From positions 1 to 5,684 of the forward strand of contig JAKCCC010000151.1 in NCBI GenBank assembly GCA_021838985.1: a stretch of 5,684 nt of DNA, given 5' to 3'. The notes below the pieces were generated by a model. It worked only from the letters and a program-made list of their open reading frames with translations, ran no database searches and was not told the DNA's origin. This document shows, piece by piece, positions 1 to 5,492 of the stretch. The first letter of the stretch is position 1, and every line of letters begins with the position of its first letter. The DNA comes from Planctomycetota bacterium (GTDB lineage: Bacteria > Planctomycetota > Phycisphaerae > WQYP01). The translations under genes and the position numbers were made by a program.

Positions 1-352
1 CCAGCGATCAGCGCCCGGCCCGTGGCCTCCAGCATCCGGCGTTTGGCGTCTGCGTCCCAATCTGCACGTTGATCCGGGCCGTGCGCTCACCCACGGCCCG
101 TTGGTCGACACCGCCACGGATCTCATGCCGCTGGTGATTTTCGTGATAACGTCAATACCCCACCCGGCCGCGCAGGTAGACGACGACACGGCCGACCCGA
201 AACGAAACCTACCTTCCCGGAGCGGAACCTCCGGAAAACCCACCGCTCCAAAGCGCCGCACACCGCGCTACAAGCTGCCGTTCTCCGGGACCGCCCTGAA
301 ATGGCAAGCGCCCGTGGCCTGGCCACTGACGACCCAGGGGCGATCCAGGAAA
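1..352. other. Left-edge stretch with no supported gene
   Basis: I see no convincing gene here. Open frames exist on both strands but have shadow-like composition (rich in Arg, Gly and Pro) and no ribosome binding site. The best fragment is a minus-strand reading at about 1-90 that ends in DADAKRRMLEATGRALIAG. It looks protein-like, but a TGA precedes it in frame and its first start codon (ATG at 33-35) leaves only about 11 codons before the window edge. It may be the beginning of the next gene. A 13-bp palindrome (GTGGCC-T-GGCCAC, 314-326) lies just past the 3' end of the tRNA gene without a T-tract, so it is at best a weak terminator. Confidence 0.4.
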
Positions 353-439
353 CGGAGAGAGTGGGATTCGAACCCACGTCGCACTTGCGCACGAACCGGT
401 TTTCGAAACCGGCGCCTTCAGCCGCTCAGCCATCTCTCC
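353..439 (-). tRNA. tRNA-Ser (anticodon CGA)
   Basis: This tRNA decodes the serine codon UCG. Read on the minus strand, the acceptor stem GGAGAGA (433-439) pairs perfectly with TCTCTCC (354-360). The T-arm is GTGGG-TTCGAAT-CCCAC (361-377). The anticodon stem is CCGGT/ACCGG around the loop TTCGAAA, with CGA at 403-405. Between the anticodon and T arms lies a long variable arm of about 18 nt, so this is a class II tRNA as expected for serine. The discriminator base is G (353), also typical of tRNA-Ser. The 3' CCA is not encoded and must be added after transcription. The gene lies 124 bp downstream of the ABC permease on the same strand. Confidence 0.97.
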
Positions 440-468
440 ACGGCCGCCACCGGCGGTGAGCTAAGCTG

Positions 469-498
469 TATTTTCAACCATTCCACCGTCTGCGCCAA
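469..498 (-). promoter_or_regulatory. Possible sigma-70-type promoter of tRNA-Ser
   Basis: On the minus strand TTGGCG (493-498) and AAAATA (469-474) are separated by 18 bp. They would place a transcription start roughly 20 nt before the mature tRNA 5' end. The -35 shares TTG with the consensus and the -10 is weak. A GC-rich inverted repeat (CCGCC-ACC-GGCGG) lies between this site and the tRNA. The call rests on pattern only. Confidence 0.22.
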
Positions 499-563
499 GC
501 CCCCGTCCCCAACCGCTGCCGCCGCCGCGCCGCCCCGCGCCGGGACTGAAAAGTGAAAAGGGC

Positions 564-1574
564 TCAGGCGTACGACACCCGCGGGTCGGCGATAGCGTAA
601 CATATATCGGTGATCAAATATGAAATCAACGTCAGCGCCGAGACGATCAGACCGACGTCCTGAATCACCGGCAAATCCCGGGCCAGAATGGCCGAATACG
701 CCAACTGGCCCATTCCGGGAATGGAAAAAATGGTCTCCACGATCACCGATCCGCCCAGCATGCCCGGCAGGATCGCGGCGGAAATGGTCAGCAGCGGCAG
801 CAGGCTGTTGCGAAAAACATGCCGGAGGATCACCGTGGCTTCCCGCAGGCCCTTGGCCCGGGCGGTCCGGGTGTAATCCTGACGCAGGTTTTCCAGCATG
901 GCGGACTGCACCTGCTGCGCCAGGAACGCGAAACTTCCATAGCTTAAGCACACGACCGGCAGCGCCACATGCCAGAAATAATCGCCCAGATATTGGAAGA
1001 AAGTCAGGCCGGAAGTGTTCGTCGAATGAATGCCCGCGGCCGGAAACCAGTCCAGATATTGCGGATTCGCCAGAAACCCGACAGCCATCGATCCCACCCA
1101 GATCAGGGGCAGGGAAAACAGGGCCAGGGCCGTGAAGTTGAACCCCCGGTCAAACCACCGGCCGCGCTGCACCGCGGCCAGCAAACCACCGGGAATCGCC
1201 ACTCCATACACCACCACCAGGGAAATGAGATTCAGCGCCAGCGTCACCGGCAGACGCTGGCGGATCAGCGTCAGCACCGGCTCATCGTACTCCAGGGAAG
1301 TGCCGAAGCGGCCGGTCACGGTGTCGCGCAGCCACAGCAGATATTGCAGGGGCAGCGCAATGGGCTGGCCGCGCCGATTCACCAGGTGCAGCCGGCGGGC
1401 GAGATAGCGGCTTTCCTGGGCCTGGGCCTGCTTGGATTGCAGCAGGCCCGCGTTCATTTGTCCGCCGCTGGTGGTCAGGCCCGGGGCGAAACGGACCACG
1501 GCGAACAGCAAAAAGGTCATGCCCAGCAGGGTGGGAATCATCAGCAATACGCGTTTAACGATATATGCAAGCAT
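564..1574 (-). CDS. ABC transporter permease, DppB/OppB family (peptide/nickel-type importer)
   Basis: This is an inner-membrane permease of 336 aa, the usual size for the DppB/OppB/NikB family, which forms the translocation channel for peptides, nickel or related solutes. The N-terminus (MLAYIVKRVLLMIPTLLGMT) is the classic first helix of the family. Hydrophobic segments lie near residues 8-30, 108-135, 146-169, 198-220, 255-282 and 305-327, giving six membrane helices, with a long periplasmic stretch after the first. The cytoplasmic EAA loop that contacts the ATPase is at about 233-258 (TARAKGLREATVILRHVFRN). The family signature VIVETIFSIPGMGQL follows at 277-291. ATG is the only sensible start; no strong Shine-Dalgarno is visible. 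The gene starts 113 bp after rsmE on the same strand, and the gap holds a GC hairpin, so co-transcription is uncertain. No partner permease, ATPase or binding protein is adjacent, and the substrate cannot be inferred. Confidence 0.93.
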   Translation of the reverse strand: MLAYIVKRVLLMIPTLLGMTFLLFAVVRFAPGLTTSGGQMNAGLLQSKQAQAQESRYLARRLHLVNRRGQPIALPLQYLLWLRDTVTGRFGTSLEYDEPVLTLIRQRLPVTLALNLISLVVVYGVAIPGGLLAAVQRGRWFDRGFNFTALALFSLPLIWVGSMAVGFLANPQYLDWFPAAGIHSTNTSGLTFFQYLGDYFWHVALPVVCLSYGSFAFLAQQVQSAMLENLRQDYTRTARAKGLREATVILRHVFRNSLLPLLTISAAILPGMLGGSVIVETIFSIPGMGQLAYSAILARDLPVIQDVGLIVSALTLISYLITDICYAIADPRVSYA

Positions 1575-1641
1575 GTTGATTAAACTTATGCGTATCGCCG
1601 GCGGCCGCCCGCCGCGTCCCGTCCGCCTTTTTTTTCCAGGC

Positions 1642-1660
1642 CGGGCCGGCCGGCGGCCCG
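1642..1660 (-). terminator. GC-only stem-loop downstream of rsmE (weak terminator candidate)
   Basis: CGGGCCG-GCCGG-CGGCCCG is a perfect 7-bp inverted repeat with a 5-nt loop, 27 bp after the rsmE stop codon. In the rsmE transcript it is followed by a run of eight A (T8 on the plus strand, 1628-1635), not by a U-tract. It is therefore not a canonical intrinsic terminator. It could act in Rho-dependent ending or as a 3' stabiliser. Confidence 0.3.
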
Positions 1661-1687
1661 TCTGTCGCGCGGAGGACGATCCTGCAT

Positions 1688-2476
1688 TTAAGCCACCGGG
1701 TTCACACCCGGGGCCGGCGCGACCCTATCCCCCACCGCGGCCAGCAGGGCGGCACAGGCCAGGGCCGCCGTCTCCACCCGCAAGTTATGTTCGGCCAGGC
1801 GCACGGGCCGGGCCCGGCGCGTGCTGCGTAGCAGATCCCGTTCGCGGGGGCTGAAATCCCCTTCCGGCCCGATCAGTATAACCGGTCCCGGAAGCGGCGC
1901 GGAGGAAGCGGCGGCTACGGCCAGCACATGCCGGTCCAACCACGTCCACAGCGACTGGGCGGCCGCTTGATCCGCCCAAAGCACATCTCGGGCGCCATAT
2001 GCCGGATGTTCCAGAAGTTGCTCCAGCGGGATGGGGCCGTCGAGTGCCAAAACGAAGTTCCGACCGCATTGTTTGGCGGCCTCGATCGCAGTCCGGCGCC
2101 AGGAGCGCATCTTTTCCCCCTCCGCCTGCGGCCGCACCACACTGTGCGCGCATTCCAGCCACAGCAGGCGCGGAACGCCCAGCTGGCTGGCCTGTTCTAC
2201 CAGTGTGGAAGCCCGCTGCCCCTTCGGAACAGCGGAGGCTAAAATCCAGTCCAGCCGGGGCGGCGGATCCTGATGCGGCGCTTCGCTCAAGGCGCAGAAA
2301 ACCTCGGCGCCCTGAAGCTGCATCGTTCCCGCCGCCCAACCACCGCGACCGTCAAAGACGATCAACGGATCCTCGGGGCGGGTGCGTAACACGTGCCGGG
2401 CATGGTGGGCCTCCTCGGCGGAGAGGCGACACCGCGGGGCCGTCAGGTTTTCAACGTAAAAACGTGGCGCTTCCAC
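1688..2476 (-). CDS. rsmE: 16S rRNA (uracil(1498)-N3)-methyltransferase RsmE
   Basis: RsmE methylates N3 of U1498 of 16S rRNA in the assembled 30S subunit, using S-adenosylmethionine. At 262 aa it is close to the family's usual 240-250. The N-terminal PUA-like part carries the typical Ser-x-x-E-x-x-H-x-x-x-V-L-R pattern (19-31). The SPOUT methyltransferase part follows, with WILASAVPKGQRASTLVEQA (77-96), the AAKQCGRN segment (133-140), and the knot motifs IGPEGDFSPRE (202-212) and NLRVETAALA (231-240). The usual LG-x-R-I-L-R-x-ETA loop reads LAEHNLRVETA here, so the first Gly and the Arg/Ile positions differ. The start is GTG, with AAGG and GGAG just upstream. The extra C-terminal residues (about 249-262) are Pro/Ala/Val-rich. 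The family call is secure from the motif set. The gene stands alone, without the often-adjacent prmA. Confidence 0.93.
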   Translation of the reverse strand: MEAPRFYVENLTAPRCRLSAEEAHHARHVLRTRPEDPLIVFDGRGGWAAGTMQLQGAEVFCALSEAPHQDPPPRLDWILASAVPKGQRASTLVEQASQLGVPRLLWLECAHSVVRPQAEGEKMRSWRRTAIEAAKQCGRNFVLALDGPIPLEQLLEHPAYGARDVLWADQAAAQSLWTWLDRHVLAVAAASSAPLPGPVILIGPEGDFSPRERDLLRSTRRARPVRLAEHNLRVETAALACAALLAAVGDRVAPAPGVNPVA

Positions 2477-2836
2477 AGGCCTTCGCTCCGGTCGGCATCG
2501 GATGTCCCCAGATTACCCCGCCCCGCGGATGGACCGCAACTCTAAAACCACAGATCCGACGGATTCCACAGCTTTTAAATGAAATAGCCCCGCCGGCGCG
2601 CTACGCGCAAAAACCTGGCGCCCGGTCTGGAGATTCTAATGGATGGTGGGCCAGCGCGGCCCGCCGCGGCGGCTGTTTTCCATGGGGCCTGCCAGGGAAA
2701 ATTCTCGCGGGACTCGGGGGCCTTGAGGAAAAACGATACGGATTTTCAACTCCGACCCTTCGGGACATACCGGCACAAACTCCCCGCGTTAAATTTGCGA
2801 AAACGATGGGTAATCGCTGGTTAAAGCAACGAACGG
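2477..2836. other. 360-bp intergenic stretch upstream of rsmE
   Basis: I find no gene with coding character on either strand. The stretch holds a possible rsmE promoter (2510-2539) and an 11-bp palindrome, ATCCG-A-CGGAT, at about 2552-2563. It also holds a small hairpin, GCGCG-CTA-CGCGC, near 2596-2609 and a 12-bp perfect palindrome, CCGCCGCGGCGG, at 2661-2672. None of these carries a T-tract in the right place to be a clear terminator for the gene ending at 2837. AT-richer patches near 2565-2585 and 2785-2835 contrast with the GC-rich coding DNA, which fits non-coding sequence. Confidence 0.5.
2510..2539 (-). promoter_or_regulatory. Possible promoter of rsmE
   Basis: On the minus strand TTGCGG (2534-2539) and TAATCT (2510-2515) are 18 bp apart. 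They would start transcription about 27 nt before the rsmE GTG codon. Three of six bases match the sigma-70 consensus in each box. The short plausible leader is the main support. Confidence 0.28.
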
Positions 2837-3517
2837 TTAGTGGATTTTCATCGCCTTCGGTTTGGCCGCCGCGGCCGATGGCGCAGGATGGGTTGCCGCG
2901 GCGGCGGGCGGCCCGGGGCCCGGGGCTGGCTCCTGCCGCGCATGGCTGGTCAACATGATGGTCGCGACAATGCCGATGATCAGCACAATGGCGGTGGCGA
3001 TCACAAAGCGCGACCAAGGTGATAAATTCAGGCCCTCCATGGGATCTTCACCCGGCGCCGACCGTTTCTGCGGCGCCAGCAGGGGGTCATAGGCGAGCAT
3101 GGATTGTTCCGCGGCGCCACCGAGGCGCGCCGCCTCAATTTGCACCGCGGCCGCAAGGCGCGCCCAAGTATCCGCGGGCATGGCGGTCGATGCGGTTGCC
3201 GGCGCGGCCGCGCCGCCGGCCGAGTCAGGGGCGTGCGGGGACTTCTCCAGCGCCTCCGTATTGTTCCGCGCCGCGGAGCGGTCAGCCGCGGACTGGGGAG
3301 CGGGCCCGGCTTCTTGAATCAGCTGCGCCAACCGGGCCCCCAAGTGCTCATCCGTACAGGTCCCGGCGGCATAAGCGCGGTACGCTTGCCGCACCGCCCG
3401 TTGCAGGATCAGTTCGGCTTTCGCCGCCCCTCCCCCCGCGGATTGCGCCAGCGCGTACAGGCTGTCGCGCTGCGGATCCACCATCTCAAGAAAGCGACGA
3501 CTTACGGATTCAATCAT
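2837..3517 (-). CDS. Single-pass membrane protein with sigma-70 region 2-like N-terminus
   Basis: I cannot name this 226-aa protein. Residues about 15-50 (with QRDSLYALAQSAGGGAAKAE and then QRAVRQAYRAY) resemble the start of an ECF sigma factor region 2, where the typical pattern is R-D-x-L-Y-x-L-A-x-x-x-x-x-x-x-x-A-E-D-x-x-Q. The acidic D after AE is L here, and there is no region 4. It is therefore unlikely to be a working sigma factor. A low-complexity Ala/Ser/Pro linker covers about 72-115. One membrane helix lies at about 171-190 (FVIATAIVLIIGIVATIMLT), followed by a Pro/Ala-rich tail ending KPKAMKIH. The likely topology is N-terminus in the cytoplasm and tail in the periplasm. I chose the ATG at 3517; a TTG two codons upstream or the ATG at 3484 are alternatives, and none has a clear Shine-Dalgarno. 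The gene lies 108 bp behind the TPR lipoprotein gene on the same strand, with a repeat-derived hairpin between them. Confidence 0.72.
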   Translation of the reverse strand: MIESVSRRFLEMVDPQRDSLYALAQSAGGGAAKAELILQRAVRQAYRAYAAGTCTDEHLGARLAQLIQEAGPAPQSAADRSAARNNTEALEKSPHAPDSAGGAAAPATASTAMPADTWARLAAAVQIEAARLGGAAEQSMLAYDPLLAPQKRSAPGEDPMEGLNLSPWSRFVIATAIVLIIGIVATIMLTSHARQEPAPGPGPPAAAATHPAPSAAAAKPKAMKIH

Positions 3518-3541
3518 TTGCAACGATCAGGGCTTGCTCAC

Positions 3542-3555
3542 AGGTTCCAGGTTCT
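3542..3555 (+). repeat. Inverted copy of the heptad repeat (two units)
   Basis: AGGTTCC-AGGTTCT on the plus strand is two tandem 7-bp units in the opposite orientation to the tract at 3590-3627. It pairs with 3614-3627 (aaaacctgaaacct) over 14 positions with 12 Watson-Crick matches. In the minus-strand transcript the other two pairs are G-U wobbles, so the whole 14-bp stem can form. Confidence 0.6.
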
Positions 3556-3589
3556 ACACCTCCGGTTGCGGTTGGCTTCTTTCTCCGCG

Positions 3590-3628
3590 CCCATCCCCTA
3601 ACCCCTGCCACCTAAAACCTGAAACCTA
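3590..3628 (-). repeat. Degenerate heptad tract directly after the TPR lipoprotein stop codon
   Basis: Read on the minus strand, the units are AGGTTTC, AGGTTTT, AGGTGGC, AGGGGTT, AGGGGAT and a final GGG. This is five consecutive 7-bp steps with AGG in phase. The TAG stop of the lipoprotein gene (3626-3628) overlaps the first unit. Only the AGG core is constant and the other four bases drift. This resembles in kind the short tandem heptanucleotide repeats known from cyanobacterial intergenic DNA. Function is unknown. Confidence 0.7.
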
Positions 3629-4330
3629 CTTTCCCGGCACCGGCGCCGGAGCGGGTAGTGGAGGACTCAGCAACGCGTCAGAAATCGTAACGCCATCGTG
3701 GAGCATCATCGGAACCAGCCCGGGATAAGATGGATCATCCCGGTAGGCCTGCTCGTAATACCTCGCGGCCCGCGGTTTTTGGCCCAGACGATCGAAGAAT
3801 TTCCCCACCTGCACCAGAACCGCCGGATTTTGCTGCGCCATCACGGCGGCCTTCATGTAATTCACGCGGGCGTCGTCCAAGTCTCCCAGCCGCGCATAGA
3901 AGCGCGCCACGCGCAGCCGCCCGGTGACGCGCCCGGTCAACGCGGCATCGTGTTCCAGAAAATTCATGGCTTCGTTGGATTTGCCTTCTTTAATCAGAGC
4001 CTCGGCCATGGCGCTCTTCACATTGCCGTAATTCGGATCCACCTGCCAGGCCAGTTTGTAGTGGTACACCGCCTGCTCGTATCGGCCGAGCATAAAATCG
4101 GCGGCGCCAGCGTAATAGTTGCCACGCGGCTCGGATTGGTTGTATTGCAGTGCGGCATGGAATTTATTCAACGCCGCCTGATACCGTCCCTGGTGGTAAA
4201 GGCTCAGCCCCTGGTTGCGCAGTTGCATGGCCGGTGATTGGCAACCGGCCAAAAACGCCAGGATCCCCGCCGCCGCGAGCATGGCCAACCCACGCACCTT
4301 TCCGCATCCAATTACGCCTTGAGTTTTCAT
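3626..4330 (-). CDS. TPR-repeat lipoprotein
   Basis: This is a secreted, lipid-anchored scaffold protein of 234 aa. Residues 1-30 form a lipoprotein signal peptide: Lys/Arg in the n-region, a hydrophobic core (LAMLAAAGILAF) and the lipobox LAGC with the modified Cys at 30. The mature part is built of tetratricopeptide repeats. Clear units lie at about 36-67 (GLSLYHQGRYQAALNKFHAA), 70-101 (ADFMLGRYEQAVYHYKLAW), 136-168 (ARFYARLGDLDDARVNYMKA) and 170-202 (GKFFDRLGQKPRAARYYEQA). A more diverged unit lies near 103-130. A Pro-rich tail (223-233) ends the protein. TPRs bind other proteins, so an envelope assembly or tethering role is likely, but the partner is unknown. The ATG has a good Shine-Dalgarno, GGGAG, six bases upstream. 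The adjacent sigma-like membrane protein on the same strand is the best candidate partner by position. Degenerate heptad repeats flank the gene on both sides. Confidence 0.9.
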   Translation of the reverse strand: MKTQGVIGCGKVRGLAMLAAAGILAFLAGCQSPAMQLRNQGLSLYHQGRYQAALNKFHAALQYNQSEPRGNYYAGAADFMLGRYEQAVYHYKLAWQVDPNYGNVKSAMAEALIKEGKSNEAMNFLEHDAALTGRVTGRLRVARFYARLGDLDDARVNYMKAAVMAQQNPAVLVQVGKFFDRLGQKPRAARYYEQAYRDDPSYPGLVPMMLHDGVTISDALLSPPLPAPAPVPGK

Positions 4331-4336
4331 ACCAGA

Positions 4337-4341
4337 CTCCC
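4337..4341 (-). promoter_or_regulatory. Ribosome binding site of the TPR lipoprotein
   Basis: GGGAG on the minus strand lies 6 nt before the ATG at 4328-4330. It fixes the start and gives a complete lipoprotein signal peptide. Confidence 0.65.
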
Positions 4342-4356
4342 AACTTTCCCGAATGG

Positions 4357-4420
4357 AAACCTAAATCCCAGGACCTTGCAGCCTCGAACCCGTATCCTCA
4401 AACCAGATCCCTAAAACCTA
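4357..4420 (-). repeat. Degenerate heptad tract upstream of the TPR lipoprotein
   Basis: Read on the minus strand, the units are AGGTTTT, AGGGATC, TGGTTTG, AGGATAC, GGGTTCG, AGGCTGCA (8 bp), AGGTCCT, GGGATTT and AGGTTTC. The GG core recurs every 7 bp over about nine units, with one 8-bp step. The first and last units match the tract on the far side of the gene. It lies in the divergent gap between the lipoprotein gene and the phosphoesterase-like gene, about 27 bp upstream of the lipoprotein start codon, so it would sit in that gene's leader or promoter. Confidence 0.65.
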
Positions 4421-4491
4421 CGGCACTGCTTGATGGTATCATTGAAATATGGTTTGGCAAGAGCGCGGCTGCGAAGGAAAAAGTAAAAAAT

Positions 4492-4496
4492 AAGGA
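4492..4496 (+). promoter_or_regulatory. Shine-Dalgarno deciding the TTG start of the phosphoesterase-like gene
   Basis: AAGGA, followed by a further AG, lies 7 nt before the TTG at 4504 in an A-rich leader (4474-4500). It is the best ribosome binding site near the start of this gene. No in-frame ATG is available between the lipoprotein gene and the conserved domain. Confidence 0.45.
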
Positions 4497-4503
4497 AGAA
4501 CTT

Positions 4504-5028
4504 TTGACAGGCGCACGGGTGCGAAGTAAGAAGGCCAAAGGTGTTGCCCGCTCAGGCCGGGCAAACGCCCCCCCCCACCGTTCCTCCAGCCTGGCATTGG
4601 GTCGTTTCGCCATCCTGCGGCACACCCCGGGAGCCGGTAAGGTAGCGTCACCTTACGCGGGGCGATCGGTGGGGCTGCATTGGGACCTCCTTCTGGCGCC
4701 TGCCGGAAGTCTCCGCGCCGCCACGTGGCGAATTCCAACCGATCCGCGACGATGGTTCACCAACCCCCGACGGGCCTTCAGTACCCTGGTGGAAGCGCTT
4801 CCGCCTCATCGCCTGCTTTATCTAACGTATGAGGGGCCGGTCTCCGGTGAGCGTGGCCTGGTAAAGCGGATCGCTGGGGGCAAGCTGCGGATAGTCCGTT
4901 GGGACCTTGATGCCATCGAAGCGGACTTGCTGAGTACACGAAGGATCGTGCGACTGCGGTTGGCCCAGCGCTGCAATCAGACGAATCGCTGGCAGCTGCG
5001 CGTTAAACTCCTCGGCACGCTGCATTAG
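4504..5028 (+). CDS. Stand-alone LigD 3'-phosphoesterase-like domain protein
   Basis: This small protein (174 aa from TTG) is built around the domain that, at the N-terminus of the end-joining ligase LigD, trims 3'-phosphate or ribonucleotide ends of DNA. The order of motifs fits: FAILRH (35-40), LHWDLLL (58-64), TWRIP (74-78) and HRLLYLTYEGPVSG (102-115). H40, H59, D61, H102 and Y106 match the metal and catalytic His/Asp/Tyr positions of LigD. The Arg in the H-x-D-x-R motif is Leu63. The C-terminal part (about 120-174) is basic. Short stand-alone proteins of this type are, as I recall, common in Planctomycetes; their activity is not established. The frame is open far upstream, but that part is antisense to the lipoprotein gene. 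I chose TTG 4504 for its ribosome binding site; TTG 4597 is a shorter alternative. The N-terminal 30 residues are basic and poorly conserved-looking, and are crossed by a C9 tract. Residues 41-57 are an insertion relative to the usual short H-to-LHWD spacing. Confidence 0.75.
   Translation: MTGARVRSKKAKGVARSGRANAPPHRSSSLALGRFAILRHTPGAGKVASPYAGRSVGLHWDLLLAPAGSLRAATWRIPTDPRRWFTNPRRAFSTLVEALPPHRLLYLTYEGPVSGERGLVKRIAGGKLRIVRWDLDAIEADLLSTRRIVRLRLAQRCNQTNRWQLRVKLLGTLH
4568..4576 (+). repeat. C9 homopolymer inside the phosphoesterase-like reading frame
   Basis: Nine C in a row encode the Pro-Pro region before the conserved domain. It could be a slippage site or a place for a base-count error. As given, the frame is continuous through it. 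Confidence 0.8.
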
Positions 5029-5136
5029 GCCGGACCAGTTCACGGCGCGCCATGATGCTCTTATATCCTGGCGCTTGGTCAATCGATAAATTCCTGGTCG
5101 GCGAAATAGCCCCGGACCCGCCGCCGAACCCCAAGC

Positions 5137-5156
5137 ACCGGGCTTCAGCCCGGTGA
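5137..5156. repeat. Perfect REP-like palindrome
   Basis: CACCGGGC-TTCA-GCCCGGTG is an 8-bp perfect inverted repeat with a 4-nt loop. Either transcript would fold it into a stable hairpin. No T-tract follows. It overlaps the first unit of the adjacent tandem repeat, which looks like growth of its right arm. Confidence 0.75.
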
Positions 5157-5203
5157 TGGCTTCAGCCCGGTGATGGCTTCAGCTCGGTGATGGCTTCAGC
5201 TCG
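5141..5203 (+). repeat. 17-bp tandem repeat, 3.7 copies
   Basis: The unit GGCTTCAGCCCGGTGAT occurs at 5141-5157 and 5158-5174 identically. It recurs at 5175-5191 with one change (C to T in CCC) and as a 12-bp partial copy at 5192-5203 carrying the same change. The ordered sharing of the substitution suggests stepwise slippage. Confidence 0.9.
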
Positions 5204-5302
5204 CCGTACCGATTTGCCCGCGGCGACCCGGTGAAATAGCTTTCGGCCGCCGGCCCCAACGCGTGCTGTTCAAAATTATCGGAGCATAAGGCCGAATGGC
5301 CG

Positions 5303-5310
5303 CCTTCAGG
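5303..5310 (+). repeat. Left 8-bp direct repeat (target-site duplication)
   Basis: CCTTCAGG abuts the left end of the inverted-repeat element. The identical octamer abuts the right end at 5493-5500. Confidence 0.75.
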
Positions 5311-5492
5311 GTAACCGTTCACGGGCCGCGGCGATTGGCGCGGCCCTCACCCGCCGCTGCAGTTTAGTCGCCCACGCCGACCCCCGGGCCATGAAATAAA
5401 TGCCGCGGGTCGCCGCGGGCGACTCGCCTCGGTGAGATACCTCATAGCCCCAAGCGTAAGCGCGGGGTCCGGTACAGCCCGTGAACGGTTAC
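5311..5492. mobile_element. 182-bp non-autonomous element (MITE) with IS66-like ends
   Basis: The element begins with GTAACCGTTCACGGG (5311-5325) and ends with its exact reverse complement CCCGTGAACGGTTAC (5478-5492), giving 15-bp perfect terminal inverted repeats. Both ends are bordered by CCTTCAGG, an 8-bp direct repeat as left by transposition. IS66-family insertion sequences are known for ends starting GTAA and for 8-bp duplications, so this is best read as an internally deleted or MITE derivative moved by an IS66-type transposase in trans. It encodes no protein of note. The inside is strongly structured: GGGCCGCG-(8 nt)-CGCGGCCC at 5323-5346 and GTCGCC-GCG-GGCGAC at 5409-5423, plus an imperfect CCCC...GGGG hairpin near 5448-5466. 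The perfect ends and duplication suggest recent insertion. The IS66 assignment rests on end sequence and duplication length only. Confidence 0.8.

Noticed and set aside
1..126. Minus-strand open frames entering from the left edge
   Set aside because: The most protein-like frame has a TGA just before it, and the frame open from ATG 126 has shadow-like Arg/Gly composition. Too short to decide.
418..951. Minus-strand frame of 177 codons overlapping the permease and the tRNA
   Set aside because: The permease frame is unmistakable, and the alternative frame runs into the tRNA gene.
1610..1635. T8 run after GC-rich sequence as a plus-strand intrinsic terminator
   Set aside because: The GC-rich part directly before the T-run does not form a stem, and no plus-strand gene ends there.
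2580..2592. GAAATAGCCCCG repeated near 5102
   Set aside because: A single shared 12-mer in two places is expected about once by chance in a window of this size.
1999..2958. Long plus-strand open frame of 319 codons
   Set aside because: It runs antisense through rsmE, an intergenic gap and the end of the sigma-like gene. It is rich in Pro, Arg and Ala, as expected of a GC-rich shadow.
4150..4503. Upstream extension of the phosphoesterase-like frame to 4150
   Set aside because: It overlaps the start of the lipoprotein gene on the opposite strand and the heptad tract, and its residues look non-coding.
4822..5082. Minus-strand open frame of 86 codons with a protein-like sequence
   Set aside because: It is antisense to the conserved domain end of the phosphoesterase-like gene, would start at TTG, has no ribosome binding site, and its order follows from codon structure on the other strand.
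5137..5203. CRISPR array
   Set aside because: The repeats are directly tandem with no spacers.
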